Positions 34,818 through 43,063 of a DNA stretch of 64,000 nucleotides are shown here, piece after piece. Origin of the DNA: Actinomadura oligospora ATCC 43269 (lineage in GTDB: Bacteria; Actinomycetota; Actinomycetes; Streptosporangiales; Streptosporangiaceae); the NCBI RefSeq assembly GCF_000518265.1, contig NZ_JADG01000009.1:62001-126000 (forward strand). Direction: 5' to 3'. The notes beneath the pieces are model-generated. The model made no database searches. It was not told the DNA's origin and saw nothing but the letters and a program-made list of their open reading frames with translations. Position 1 is the first letter of the stretch. Every line of letters begins with the position of its first letter. The translations under genes were made by a program, and so were the position numbers.

Positions 34818-36466
34818 CGGTCCGCCTCCTGTCCCAGTACTCCGGGGAGTCGTGCCACGACGACCGCCCCGGTCCGTCCGTCCTCGGCGTCCTCCCCAGG
34901 CGGGGCGGCGAAGGTGACGTCGCCGCCGCGGGCGCGGGCGGTGCGGCGGGCCAGGCCGAGGCCCAGGCCGCGGGCGCGGCCGTCACCCGGTTCGCGGGTG
35001 GTGACGCCGTCGCGGAAGATCTCGCCGCGCAGGTCGGCCGGGACGCCCCGGCCGGAGTCTGCGACGGTGACGTGCAGGTCGGGGCCGTCCCCGAGGAGTT
35101 CGACCTCGACCCAGGCGGGTCGCCGGCCGCCCTGCCGGGCCGCCTCGACGGCGTTGTCGACCAGGTTGCCGACCACGGTGGTGACGTCCAGGGGATCGGT
35201 GACGCGCCCGGGGACGAAGCTGCCGGGGCCGACGTCCAGGCGGACGCCTCGTTCGGCGGCGACGGCCGTCTTCGCGGACAGGAACGCCTGGAGATAGGGG
35301 TCGAGGAGCGGGTCGGCGGGGAGGGGCTCGGCGGCGGCGGGGGCTCCGGACGCGTCGGCGACCAGCGTCCCGAGGTAGCCCGCGGCCTCCTCGTGGTGAC
35401 CGAGGTGGAGCAGTCCGGACAGGGTGTGGAGGCGGTTGGCGTACTCGTGCCGCTGGGCGCGCAGGGCGTCGAACAGGGTGCGGACGGAGTCGAGTTCGCG
35501 GGCGAGGGTCTCCACGTCGGTGCGGTCACGGAGCGTGACGACCGCGCCGAGGTCCCGGCCCCGGCGGCGGACCTCGCGGCGGTTCACGACCAGCACCCGC
35601 TCCCCCGCCGTGACGAACAGGTCGGCGGCGGGGCTGCGTCCGGCGAGGACGTCGCGGAGCGGCCCCGGGACGTCCAGGTCCCCGGCCGGGACGCCGCGTT
35701 CGAGAGAGGTGCCGAGCAGCCGGGCGGCCTCGGCGTTGCAGACCGCGACCTGGCCCGCGGAGTCCACGGCGACGACGCCCTCGCCGACGCCGTGCAGCAC
35801 CGCCTCGCGCTCGTGGACGAGTTCGACCAGCTCATACGGCTCGAGGCCGAGGGTCTGGCGGCGCAGCCGGACGCCGATCGCGGCGGACGCGAGGACGCCC
35901 AGCAGCAGCGCCCCCGCGACGAACGCGGTGAGCCCGCTGAGCGCGTCGTCCAGCTCGCGGTCGATGGCGCCCGCGTCGAAGCCGACGCTGACCTCACCGA
36001 CGACGTGCCCGGCGCGTTCCGGCCCGGACGGGTCGTACAGCGGGACCTTCCCGCGCACCGAGAGCCCGAGCGTGCCGCGTTCGAACCGGACGACCTCGCG
36101 TCCGGCGAGCGGCGCGGACGGGTCGGTGCTGACCCGCTGCCCGAGGAGCGACTCGGTGGGGTGGGAGTAGCGGATCCCGTGACGGTCGGTGACGACGACG
36201 AAGAGGGCCCCGGCGCGGCGGCGGACGCGTTCGGCGCGGTCCTGCACCACGTGGCCGGGGTCGCCCGCGACCACGGCCCGGCCGATGTCGGAATCGGCGG
36301 CGACGCTGCGGGCGAGGGTGAGCGCGCGCTGCCCGAACTGGTCGCGCAGTTCGCCGTCCAGCCGCCAGGCCACCAGGGCGTAGCCCGCGCAGCCCACGAC
36401 GACCACCACGGCGATCTGCAAGATCAGCACCTGGCGGGCGAAGGGGAGGCGGAACCGGACGGGCAT
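34814..36466 (-). CDS. CitA/DcuS-type sensor histidine kinase
   Basis: A 550-aa membrane kinase. Two membrane helices (~12-33 and ~180-205) flank a periplasmic-type PAS/Cache domain with VTDRHGIRYSHPT, the ligand strand of CitA-like sensors. A cytoplasmic PAS (~220-320) precedes the SpoOB-like H-box RAQRHEYANRLH, then the N-box NLVDNAVEAARQ, and VADSGRGVP and RGLGLGLARR of the ATPase. Family members detect citrate, fumarate or related acids directly. Here no dicarboxylate carrier is next door; the divergent neighbour is an Ssu/Tau-type ABC importer. Confidence 0.9.
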   Translation of the reverse strand: MPVRFRLPFARQVLILQIAVVVVVGCAGYALVAWRLDGELRDQFGQRALTLARSVAADSDIGRAVVAGDPGHVVQDRAERVRRRAGALFVVVTDRHGIRYSHPTESLLGQRVSTDPSAPLAGREVVRFERGTLGLSVRGKVPLYDPSGPERAGHVVGEVSVGFDAGAIDRELDDALSGLTAFVAGALLLGVLASAAIGVRLRRQTLGLEPYELVELVHEREAVLHGVGEGVVAVDSAGQVAVCNAEAARLLGTSLERGVPAGDLDVPGPLRDVLAGRSPAADLFVTAGERVLVVNRREVRRRGRDLGAVVTLRDRTDVETLARELDSVRTLFDALRAQRHEYANRLHTLSGLLHLGHHEEAAGYLGTLVADASGAPAAAEPLPADPLLDPYLQAFLSAKTAVAAERGVRLDVGPGSFVPGRVTDPLDVTTVVGNLVDNAVEAARQGGRRPAWVEVELLGDGPDLHVTVADSGRGVPADLRGEIFRDGVTTREPGDGRARGLGLGLARRTARARGGDVTFAAPPGEDAEDGRTGAVVVARLPGVLGQEADR

Positions 36467-36623
36467 GGCAGGTCAAAGTACCCGATGCCTTACGGTGCGC
36501 CCAGCCCTCCGCGAGCAAAAAGAGCAGAACCCGCGCAACGGGCTCAACGTGCGGTTATGCGATTAGCGCGGGCTTCGCGGACAAGGGTTCCCGTGACCCC
36601 CGTCACTTCCTACTGTGCCGGGC

Positions 36624-37436
36624 ATGTCCCAGCAGAAAGCCCCGGTGATCGAACTTCACGGGGCCACCAAACGCTTCCGGTCCGGCGCCGGCCTCCACAC
36701 GGCCGTGCGCGACCTGAACCTGACCGTCGCGCCCGGCGAGTTCGTCGCCGTCGTCGGCCCGACCGGATGCGGAAAGTCCACCACCCTGTCCCTGGTTTCC
36801 GGCCTCGAGCCGCCGTCCGCCGGGACCGTCCGGGTCCACGGCGAGCCCGTGACCGGGATCCCCGACGGCGTCGGCTACATGTTCCAGAACGACGCCGTCC
36901 TGCCCTGGCGCTCGGTCCTCGACAACGTCGCGACCGGCCCCCGCTACCGCGGCGTCGCCAAGCGCGAGGCGCGCGAGAAGGCCCGCGAGTGGGTCGCCCG
37001 CGTCGGCCTGGCCGGATTCGAGAAGTACTACCCGCACCAGCTGTCCGGCGGCATGCGCAAGCGCGTCGCCCTCGCCCAGACCCTGGTCAACGAGCCGTCC
37101 ATCCTGCTGATGGACGAGCCGTTCTCCGCCCTGGACGTCCAGACCCGCGGCCTCATGCAGGACGAGCTGCTGCGCCTCTGGTCGGGGTCCGGCGCGGCCG
37201 TCGTGTTCGTCACCCACGACCTGGAGGAGGCCCTGGTGCTGGCCGACCGGGTGGTCGTCATGACCGCCGGGCCCGCCACCGTCAAGGGGATCTTCGACGT
37301 CCCGCTGGAGCGCCCGCGCGACGCCGAGGAGGTCCGGCTCACGCCGGAGTTCCTCGACATCTACCGCGAGGTCTGGGAGTCGCTGCGCGAGGAAGTCCAG
37401 ATCACCCGCGAGAGGGGGACCGGCCGTGCCGCATGA
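36624..37436 (+). CDS. ABC transporter ATPase, SsuB/TauB/NrtD-type
   Basis: A 270-aa ATPase. Walker A is VGPTGCGKSTT, the Q-loop lies in GYMFQNDAVLPWRSVLDNV, the signature is LSGGMRKRVALAQ, Walker B LLMDEPFSALD, and the H-loop FVTHDLEEA. The FQNDALLPW type of Q-loop and overall length fit nitrate/sulfonate/taurine/pyrimidine importers. I chose the ATG at 36624; a GTG three codons upstream is the alternative, and neither has a strong ribosome site. It overlaps the permease gene by 11 bases. Confidence 0.9.
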   Translation: MSQQKAPVIELHGATKRFRSGAGLHTAVRDLNLTVAPGEFVAVVGPTGCGKSTTLSLVSGLEPPSAGTVRVHGEPVTGIPDGVGYMFQNDAVLPWRSVLDNVATGPRYRGVAKREAREKAREWVARVGLAGFEKYYPHQLSGGMRKRVALAQTLVNEPSILLMDEPFSALDVQTRGLMQDELLRLWSGSGAAVVFVTHDLEEALVLADRVVVMTAGPATVKGIFDVPLERPRDAEEVRLTPEFLDIYREVWESLREEVQITRERGTGRAA

Positions 37437-38316
37437 CGTGAAGGCCCCGGAGGCCGCCTCGGCCTCCGCCACGCCCACGCCGGAGGAGGAGGCCCGGGCC
37501 ATCGCCCAGGCCAAGTCCGCCGCCCTGCGCCGCAGGCTCACGATCTACCTGGTGCGGATCGTGCTCGTCGCGGTGTGGCTCGGCTCCTGGGAGCTGGCCG
37601 CGCGGAACTGGATCGACCCGTTCTACTACTCGCGGCCGACCGCGATCTGGGACCGGCTGGTCGACTGGTTCTCCAACGGCACCTCGCAGGGCTCCATCTG
37701 GGAGCAGATCTCCTACACGCTGCGCGAGGCCGTCCTCGGCTTCGTCCTCGGCTCGCTCGGCGGCGTCGTGCTGGGCGTGGTGCTCGGCCGCAGCCGCTTC
37801 CTGTCGGACGTGTGCGCGCCGTTCATCAAGGCCGCCAACGCCATCCCGCGCATCATCCTGGCCTCGCTGTTCGTGATCTGGTTCGGGCTCGGCATGCAGT
37901 CCAAGGTCGCCACGGCGTTCGTCCTGGTGTTCTTCGCGGTGTTCTTCAACGCCTTCCAGGGCGCCCGCGAGGTCGACCGCAACCTGGTCAACAACGCGCG
38001 GATCCTCGGCGCCGGACGGTGGGCCGTGCTGCGCACCGTCGTCGTGCCGTCCGCGACGTCCTGGATCCTGGCCTCGCTGCACTCGGCGTTCGGCTTCGCG
38101 ATCATCGGCGCGGTGGTCGGCGAGTACAGCGGCGCCGACAAGGGCCTCGGCCTGCTGATCAACCACGCCCAGGGCACCTTCGACGCGGCCGGCATCTACG
38201 CCGGAATGATCATCATCACCGTGCTGGCGCTGCTCGCCGAGTGGCTGCTGACGATGCTCGAGGGCCGGCTGCTGCGCTGGCGTCCGCCGTCGGCCGCCGA
38301 CAGCAACCCCGTCTGA
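37426..38316 (+). CDS. ABC transporter permease, SsuC/TauC-type
   Basis: A 296-aa membrane permease with about six helices. The EAA loop region reads FNAFQGAREVDRNLVNNARILG, placing the ATPase-contact helix in the cytoplasm, and the segment before it (PRIILASLFVIWFGLGMQSK) is typical of the family. The GTG start at 37426 follows GAGAGGGGGA. It forms the import channel together with the upstream ATPase and the downstream lipoprotein. Confidence 0.9.
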   Translation: MPHDVKAPEAASASATPTPEEEARAIAQAKSAALRRRLTIYLVRIVLVAVWLGSWELAARNWIDPFYYSRPTAIWDRLVDWFSNGTSQGSIWEQISYTLREAVLGFVLGSLGGVVLGVVLGRSRFLSDVCAPFIKAANAIPRIILASLFVIWFGLGMQSKVATAFVLVFFAVFFNAFQGAREVDRNLVNNARILGAGRWAVLRTVVVPSATSWILASLHSAFGFAIIGAVVGEYSGADKGLGLLINHAQGTFDAAGIYAGMIIITVLALLAEWLLTMLEGRLLRWRPPSAADSNPV

Positions 38317-38380
38317 CCCGTCCCCTCGTCCCTCGTTCCCCGTTCCTCCCGTCCCCCTGTTCTTCTGGAGTTCCCACCCC

Positions 38381-39421
38381 ATGCGCACCGCGTACCGCGT
38401 CACCGCCGCCGTCCTGGCCGCGACGACCGCCCTGTCCCTCACGTCCTGCCGCAGCTCCAAGTCGTCCTCCGCCGGTGACTCCGGCGGCGGCGTCAAGATC
38501 ATGGTCGGCGGCATCGACAAGGTCATCTACCTGCCCGCCAAGCTCACCGAGCAGCTCGGCTACTTCAAGGAGCAGGGCGTCGACGTCCAGCTGCTGACCG
38601 AGCCCGCCGGCGCGATCGCCGAGAACGTCCTGATCTCCGGGGACGTGCAGGGCGTGGTCGGCTTCTACGACCACACCATCGACCTGCAGACCAAGGGCAA
38701 GTGCATCGAGAGCGTCGTGCAGTTCGCCGACGTGCCCGGCGAGGCCGAGATGGTCGCCGCCGACAAGGCCGGCCAGGTCTCCTCCCCCGCCGCGTTCAAG
38801 GGCAGGAAGCTCGGCGTCACCAGCCCCGGCTCGTCCACCGACTTCCTCACCCGGGCCCTGGCCGTCAGGGCGGGCGTCCAGCCGTCGGACTACACCACCG
38901 TCAAGGCGGGCGCGGGCGCGACCTTCATCGCCGCCCTCGGCAACGGCGGCATCGACGCGGGCATGACCACCGACCCGACGATCGCCAAGCTCACCACCTC
39001 GGGCAAGGCCAAGGTCATGACGGACATGCGGACCAAGGAGGGCACCCAGAAGGCCCTCGGCGGCCTCTACCCGGCGGCGTCGCTCTACATGGACTGCGAC
39101 TACGTCAAGTCCAACCCGAAGACGGTGCAGAAGCTCGCCAACGCCTTCGTGAAGACGCTCGGCTGGATCAAGGCCCACAAGCCGGACGAGATCGCCGCGA
39201 AGATGCCCGCCGACTACGCGGGCGGCGACCCGGCCCTGTACAAGAAGGCCATCACCGATTCCATCGGCATGTTCACCGCCGACGGCGTCATGCCGCCGGA
39301 GGGCGCCAAGAACGTCCTGGAGGTCCTGGCCCAGTTCTCCCCGAACGTCAAGGGCAAGAAGGACACCATCGACCTCTCCAAGACCTACACCACCGACTTC
39401 GTCACCAAGGCCAAGCAGTAG
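38381..39421 (+). CDS. ABC transporter substrate-binding lipoprotein, SsuA/TauA/NMT1-type
   Basis: A 346-aa binding protein with a lipoprotein signal (ATTALSLTSC lipobox, cysteine at ~23) and a serine-rich linker. The mature part begins VGGIDKVIYLPAKLTEQLGY, the first strand-helix of NMT1/SsuA-like proteins, and has KGRKLGVTSPGSSTDFLTR as the second lobe entry. The ligand could be a sulfonate, a pyrimidine or another small anion; sequence does not decide. It ends the three-gene import operon, just before two GC-rich hairpins. Confidence 0.9.
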   Translation: MRTAYRVTAAVLAATTALSLTSCRSSKSSSAGDSGGGVKIMVGGIDKVIYLPAKLTEQLGYFKEQGVDVQLLTEPAGAIAENVLISGDVQGVVGFYDHTIDLQTKGKCIESVVQFADVPGEAEMVAADKAGQVSSPAAFKGRKLGVTSPGSSTDFLTRALAVRAGVQPSDYTTVKAGAGATFIAALGNGGIDAGMTTDPTIAKLTTSGKAKVMTDMRTKEGTQKALGGLYPAASLYMDCDYVKSNPKTVQKLANAFVKTLGWIKAHKPDEIAAKMPADYAGGDPALYKKAITDSIGMFTADGVMPPEGAKNVLEVLAQFSPNVKGKKDTIDLSKTYTTDFVTKAKQ

Positions 39422-39449
39422 CGGACAGGCCCTGAGGGCCCGGCCTCCT

Positions 39450-39473
39450 GGGGCGCGGCCTCGTCCGCGCCCC
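39450..39473 (+). terminator. GC-rich hairpin terminator 1
   Basis: GGGGCGCGG and CCGCGCCCC pair perfectly around a 6-base loop, 28 bases after the binding-protein stop. There is no U-tract, as is usual in actinomycetes. Confidence 0.7.
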
Positions 39474-39477
39474 ACCC

Positions 39478-39518
39478 GGCCGTCCGGCGCCGGTTCCCCC
39501 TTCCGGCGTCGGACGGCC
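39478..39518 (+). terminator. GC-rich hairpin terminator 2
   Basis: Arms at 39478-39493 and 39503-39518 pair over 16 bases with one mismatch around a 9-base loop. It follows the first hairpin by four bases, giving a tandem terminator that isolates the ABC operon from the small ORF/P450 pair. Confidence 0.75.
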
Positions 39519-39645
39519 CCGCCATTTCCGAGCCGTCCGTGGTGCGAATGCGAACTCATACCACTTCTCTCAGTAATGCCGCAGGTAGTGCCGCTGACAG
39601 CGAAATAAGGTCGGCACCGTCGAAGGAAAACGACACCGGGGTCTG

Positions 39646-39674
39646 TTGCCCGTTCCGGGGCCGTGTGTCTAGAT
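39646..39674 (+). promoter_or_regulatory. candidate sigma-70-type promoter for the small ORF/P450 pair
   Basis: TTGCCC at 39646-39651 and CTAGAT at 39669-39674 are separated by 17 bases and lie 56 bases upstream of the small ORF. The surrounding sequence is lower in GC than its neighbours. Hexamers are imperfect, so this is a moderate guess. Confidence 0.35.
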
Positions 39675-39730
39675 GGGCGCACACGCCTCCCGCGAGGGCG
39701 GGAACGGCACGAACCGGAAGGACGGTGGCC

Positions 39731-39811
39731 ATGGCGAGGCTGGTCAAGCGTGCCCTCGGCATGCACAAGGCACAGATGAAGGGCCGCTACATCATCTACC
39801 GCCTCCGCTAG
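39731..39811 (+). CDS. 26-aa basic peptide, candidate RiPP precursor
   Basis: ATG at 39731 is preceded by GGAAGGA with an 8-base gap, one of the better ribosome sites in the window. The peptide begins MARLVKRALG, contains HKAQMK in the middle and ends GRYIIYRLR, so a basic helical leader would be followed by an aromatic/aliphatic core. The next gene, 99 bases on, is a cytochrome P450. P450-crosslinked RiPPs such as tryptorubin (core AWYIWY) and cittilin (core YIYY) have short precursors of this size with a Y-I-x-Y or similar end. Here three residues follow the second tyrosine. No peptidase or methyltransferase is adjacent. It could also be a chance small ORF. Confidence 0.55.
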   Translation: MARLVKRALGMHKAQMKGRYIIYRLR

Positions 39812-39910
39812 CGGAGACGGCGGCGCGGTGCCGGGCAGGGCGATCAGCGAACCGGCATCGCGCCTTTCCATGCGCATTCACCGGACGGCGGGGAAAGGCG
39901 GCGCTTCGAG

Positions 39911-41209
39911 GTGTTCCAGCGCGCGAAAGAGACGGCTCCCGGACCACGCGACGGAATTCCCGGGCCGCGCGGCGGCATTCTCGCGCGGCACCTGACGGCC
40001 TATGAAGCCGATCCGGCGGGCTTTCTCGACGACTGCCGGCGCCGTTACGGCGATGTGTTCCGGTTCGACACCGGCGTGGTCGTGGTGACCGACCCGGACC
40101 TGGTCGCCGACGTGCTGGCGCGCACCAACCGGGACTCGGTGCCGAACGCCAACCCGCTCGAGGGCGGCCGGTTCCCGACGGCCGAGCAGACCCAGCGCTG
40201 GATGGACGCCCGGCAGCTCGCCGCCCCGACCTTCCGTTCGGCGGCTCTGCCCGCCCGGCTGCCCGTCGTCCGCGACGCGCTCGCCGCCGACCTGGACGCC
40301 CTCGACGGCGCCTGGTTCGACCCCGCCGAGGCGTGCTGGGAGATCTGCGTCCGGGCGCTGGTGCCGCTCTACCTGCCGGACGAGTCGCCCGCGCTGGTGG
40401 ACGCCGTGCTCGGCTCGTTCGACGCCGCCCGGGGCGCCGCCGAGGCCGCCGTGCGCGTCCCGTCGTGGATGCCGTCCCGGCTGAGGCGCCGGGTCCGCGA
40501 CGCCGACCAGCGCGTCCGCGACACCATCGGCCCCATGCTCAAGACCGACACCCCGGCGGGCACGGGCACGGTCCTCGAACACATCCGGACTCAGCCCGAC
40601 GCCGTGCCCGATGACGTCGCCATGGCCGCGATGGGGTTCACGCTGCTCGGCGCGGTCGGCACGATGGGCGCCGCCTGGTCCTGGATCGTGTACCACCTGG
40701 CCGCCCACCCCGAGGCGGCGGACCGGATCCGCGAGGAGGCGGCCGGCGCGGGCGGCGTCACCGGCGACCCGGCGCGGGAGCTTCCCTACACGTGGGCGTT
40801 CGCGCAGGAGGTGCTGCGGGTCCGTCCTCCCGCCTGGCTGCTCGGCCGGGACGCCGTCACCGCGGTCACGCTCGGCGACGTCGAGGTGCCCGCCGGGACG
40901 GCCGTCATGTTCAGCCCCTACCTGCTGCACCACGACGAACGCTGGTGGACGCACGACCCGCGCCGGTTCGTCCCCGAACGCTGGCTCGGCGCCGGCCGTC
41001 CCCACGCGCCCGGCGCCTACCTCCCGTTCGCGTCGGGGCCGCGCGGCTGCGTGGGCGCGCACCTCGGCCTCGCCGTGCTCGCCCTCACCGCCGCGCACAT
41101 CACCGCGCGCAAACACCTGGCGGTTCCCGGCCTCGACGCGGTCACCACCCACTTCGGCCCGTCCACGCTCACTCCGTCCGGAATGCGCGCCCGCCTCACT
41201 CCGAGGTAG
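39911..41209 (+). CDS. cytochrome P450, possible RiPP-crosslinking enzyme
   Basis: A 432-aa P450 from the GTG at 39911. The K-helix E-x-x-R is E300-V-L-R303, the PERF-like segment is RRFVPERWLG, and the heme loop FASGPRGCVGAHLGL has the proximal Cys at 380. In the I-helix the stretch LLGAVGTMGAA keeps the threonine but lacks the usual acidic residue before it, a change often seen in P450s that do not run normal oxygen activation or act on unusual substrates. No ferredoxin gene is adjacent. Its only close neighbour is the 26-aa peptide gene upstream, on the same strand, so that peptide is the likely substrate. Confidence 0.85.
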   Translation: MFQRAKETAPGPRDGIPGPRGGILARHLTAYEADPAGFLDDCRRRYGDVFRFDTGVVVVTDPDLVADVLARTNRDSVPNANPLEGGRFPTAEQTQRWMDARQLAAPTFRSAALPARLPVVRDALAADLDALDGAWFDPAEACWEICVRALVPLYLPDESPALVDAVLGSFDAARGAAEAAVRVPSWMPSRLRRRVRDADQRVRDTIGPMLKTDTPAGTGTVLEHIRTQPDAVPDDVAMAAMGFTLLGAVGTMGAAWSWIVYHLAAHPEAADRIREEAAGAGGVTGDPARELPYTWAFAQEVLRVRPPAWLLGRDAVTAVTLGDVEVPAGTAVMFSPYLLHHDERWWTHDPRRFVPERWLGAGRPHAPGAYLPFASGPRGCVGAHLGLAVLALTAAHITARKHLAVPGLDAVTTHFGPSTLTPSGMRARLTPR

Positions 41210-41295
41210 GGCGAAAACGCGGTGGAACGCCGCGTCTCATCCGGGATGAACGCCCCGGAATTCGACGGGCGTTCAGCGCGGGTTCGGCGGGGGTT

Positions 41296-41523
41296 TCAGA
41301 GCTTGAAGAGCTTCACGTACGGCGAGAGAATCTTTACCTTCTGAGTCCCGAAATCGACCAGGACGGCGCCTCCCGGCTCGACCCCGACGACCTGCCCGAG
41401 TCCGTATTTGTCGTGGGTGACCCGGTCGTCGAGGACGAACTCCTGGACGGGCGGAGCGGCGGGCGGAGGCGGGAAAGGGCTGGTGGGCAGGCGTCGCCGC
41501 CCGGCGGATCCAGAGGATTTCAT
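41296..41523 (-). CDS. stand-alone UvrD/PcrA C-terminal (Tudor-like) domain protein
   Basis: A 75-aa protein from the ATG at 41523. After a proline/arginine-rich N-terminus, the segment VLDDRVTHDKYGLGQVVGVE and the ending ILSPYVKLFKL match the Tudor-like tail of UvrD/PcrA helicases (there GDRVSHDKYGLGTV ... YAPVEKL), which in Gram-positives contacts RNA polymerase. No helicase domain is present. It may bind the polymerase as a small transcription or repair adaptor. Upstream codons to 41637 are open but look non-coding. Confidence 0.65.
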   Translation of the reverse strand: MKSSGSAGRRRLPTSPFPPPPAAPPVQEFVLDDRVTHDKYGLGQVVGVEPGGAVLVDFGTQKVKILSPYVKLFKL

Positions 41524-41719
41524 ACCTGCAGTATGCGCCCGAACCGGCCGTGGCGGGGCCCGTGGCCGAGACCTGATGCCTAAATCACAGCCGCATCGGC
41601 CCGGATCCGGTTTGTATGCTACTGTGTGAAGAGTCACACTTCCGTGGACATGTTTTCCGCGCCTGCGCTATCTCACCGTGGGCGCATTTTTTGTCCCCCG
41701 GGACCTTTCTCGGGGCCGT

Positions 41720-42169
41720 TCAGTACTCGGCGGGGAGTTCGCCACGCTCCCGGCCGCCCCAGCGGCGCGGGGCCCAGGTGGGGACGAGCAGGGCGAAGCC
41801 CAGCATCGCGTCCACGCCGGAGCCGAGGAGGATCCGGAGCCCGAAGTCCAGGTCGTCCGGCGCGTGCACCCGGGCGGGCCAGCCGAGCACCGTGCCGGGG
41901 TCGGCGAGGAACCCCGCCGACAGCCCGATCAGCGTCAGCGCCGGGACGAGCGAGACCAGCGGGGACGCCCAGCGCGCCACGATGATCACCCCGGCGACCA
42001 GCCCGACCGCGGCCATCAGGGCGAACGCGCCGTAGCCGCGGGTGTGGTCGGTGATGACCCGGTCGCCGCCGTCGAAGGACGCCGCCGCCTGCGCGTAGCC
42101 CCAGGCCGCCCCGGCCAGCAGCGCGGGGGTCAGCAGGATGCCGAGGAGGAGTCCGGCAGCGTGGCGCAC
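41720..42169 (-). CDS. four-helix membrane protein, unknown
   Basis: A 149-aa protein with four hydrophobic segments: LLLGILLTPALLAGAAWGYA, YGAFALMAAVGLVAGVII, PLVSLVPALTLIGLSAGFL and a C-terminal GSGVDAMLGFALLVPT. Short loops between them carry HTRGYG and a DPGTVLGW turn. I know no function; many actinomycetes carry similar small integral proteins. It is transcribed alone, opposite to the next gene. Confidence 0.6.
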   Translation of the reverse strand: MRHAAGLLLGILLTPALLAGAAWGYAQAAASFDGGDRVITDHTRGYGAFALMAAVGLVAGVIIVARWASPLVSLVPALTLIGLSAGFLADPGTVLGWPARVHAPDDLDFGLRILLGSGVDAMLGFALLVPTWAPRRWGGRERGELPAEY

Positions 42170-42381
42170 CGCGCGTCACCTCCCCTCGCCCGGCCGCGCC
42201 GGGAGGGGGCGCGGTCACCGGACCATCAGACCACGAACGCCAGCATCCCGGGGTGAATACGCCGTTGCCGGACCAATCCGGTCCTGACCGATTCACGGCT
42301 GCGGTCCGTCCCTGGGGGCGCGTCCGTTTCGACGGGAGGCGAGGGGGCATCGGCGGCCCGTTCGTTCCGGCGCGCGTCGGA

Positions 42382-42425
42382 ATCGAGGCATGAGCCGGAA
42401 CCGAGACATGAGATCGAGGCATGAG
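42382..42425 (+). repeat. direct repeat in leader of the 42435 gene
   Basis: ATCGAGGCATGAG occurs at 42382-42394 and 42413-42425. Each copy contains an ATG followed by G; the second runs into the GAGGAGGA ribosome site of the gene at 42435. It may be a relic of local duplication. Confidence 0.4.
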
Positions 42426-42434
42426 GAGGACGCA

Positions 42435-43058
42435 ATGTCGACCGCCGTCATGGTCGTCGTCGCCGTCGTGGTCGTCGCCCTGGTCGCCGTCGTGGTCGCC
42501 GCGGCGGCCCGGCAGGCCCGCACCCGCCGGCTGCGGCGGCGCTTCGGACCCGAGTACGACCGCGCCGTGGAGCGGCAGGGCGGCAGGGCCGCCGCCGAGC
42601 ACGAGCTGATGGACCGCGAGCGCCGGCACGGTGAGCTGTCGCTGCGCGACCTGGACCCCGGCCAGCGGGAGCTGTACCGCGGGCAGTGGACGCAGGTGCA
42701 GGAGAGGTTCGTGGACGCGCCGGAGGCCGCCCTGGACCAGGCCGACCGGCTGGTGACCGTCGTGATGGACAAGCGGGGCTATCCCGCCCGCGACTTCGAG
42801 GACCGCGCGGCCCACCTGTCGGTGGAGCACGGGCGCGCCCTGGACCACTACCGGCGCGGGCGCGACATCCGCCTGCGCGCCACCCGTGAGAAGACGTCGA
42901 CCGAGGATCTGCGGCAGGCCATGGTGCACTACCGCGCGCTGTTCGAGGACCTGGTCCCGGAGCACGCCGGGGACCGGGCCGGAGAGCGCGCCGGGCACGA
43001 GGCCGCGCCCGGGGCCGCAGCCGAGCAGCGGGGCGGCGGCCCCGCGCCGAGGAGCTGA
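42435..43058 (+). CDS. membrane-anchored helical protein, paralogous domain with next gene
   Basis: A 207-aa protein from the ATG at 42435 (GAGGAGGA upstream). An N-terminal helix of valine/alanine (residues 3-25) anchors it; a basic stop-transfer follows. The cytoplasmic part has YRGQWTQVQERFVDAPEAAL and DQADRLVTVVM, then DLRQAMVHYRALFEDLV, which recur in the next gene (RNRWHALQSVFVDDPGESV, KADELTAEMV, ELRQTLRAYRDLVDRML). The shared ~100-residue helical domain is unknown to me. It lies six bases upstream of that paralogue, so they form an operon. Confidence 0.65.
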   Translation: MSTAVMVVVAVVVVALVAVVVAAAARQARTRRLRRRFGPEYDRAVERQGGRAAAEHELMDRERRHGELSLRDLDPGQRELYRGQWTQVQERFVDAPEAALDQADRLVTVVMDKRGYPARDFEDRAAHLSVEHGRALDHYRRGRDIRLRATREKTSTEDLRQAMVHYRALFEDLVPEHAGDRAGERAGHEAAPGAAAEQRGGGPAPRS

Positions 43059-43063
43059 TCGCC

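Larger units (their letters stand above)
39422..39730. other. spacer holding two hairpins and a promoter-like region
   Basis: About 309 bases between the binding-protein stop and the small ORF at 39731. It holds two terminators (39450-39473 and 39478-39518), then a lower-GC stretch (39531-39680) and the promoter-like pair described for 39646-39674. Confidence 0.6.

Noticed and set aside
35072-37441. 789-codon plus-strand frame opposite the sensor kinase
   Set aside because: Antisense to a clear histidine kinase; composition is Gly/Asp/Arg-rich shadow sequence.
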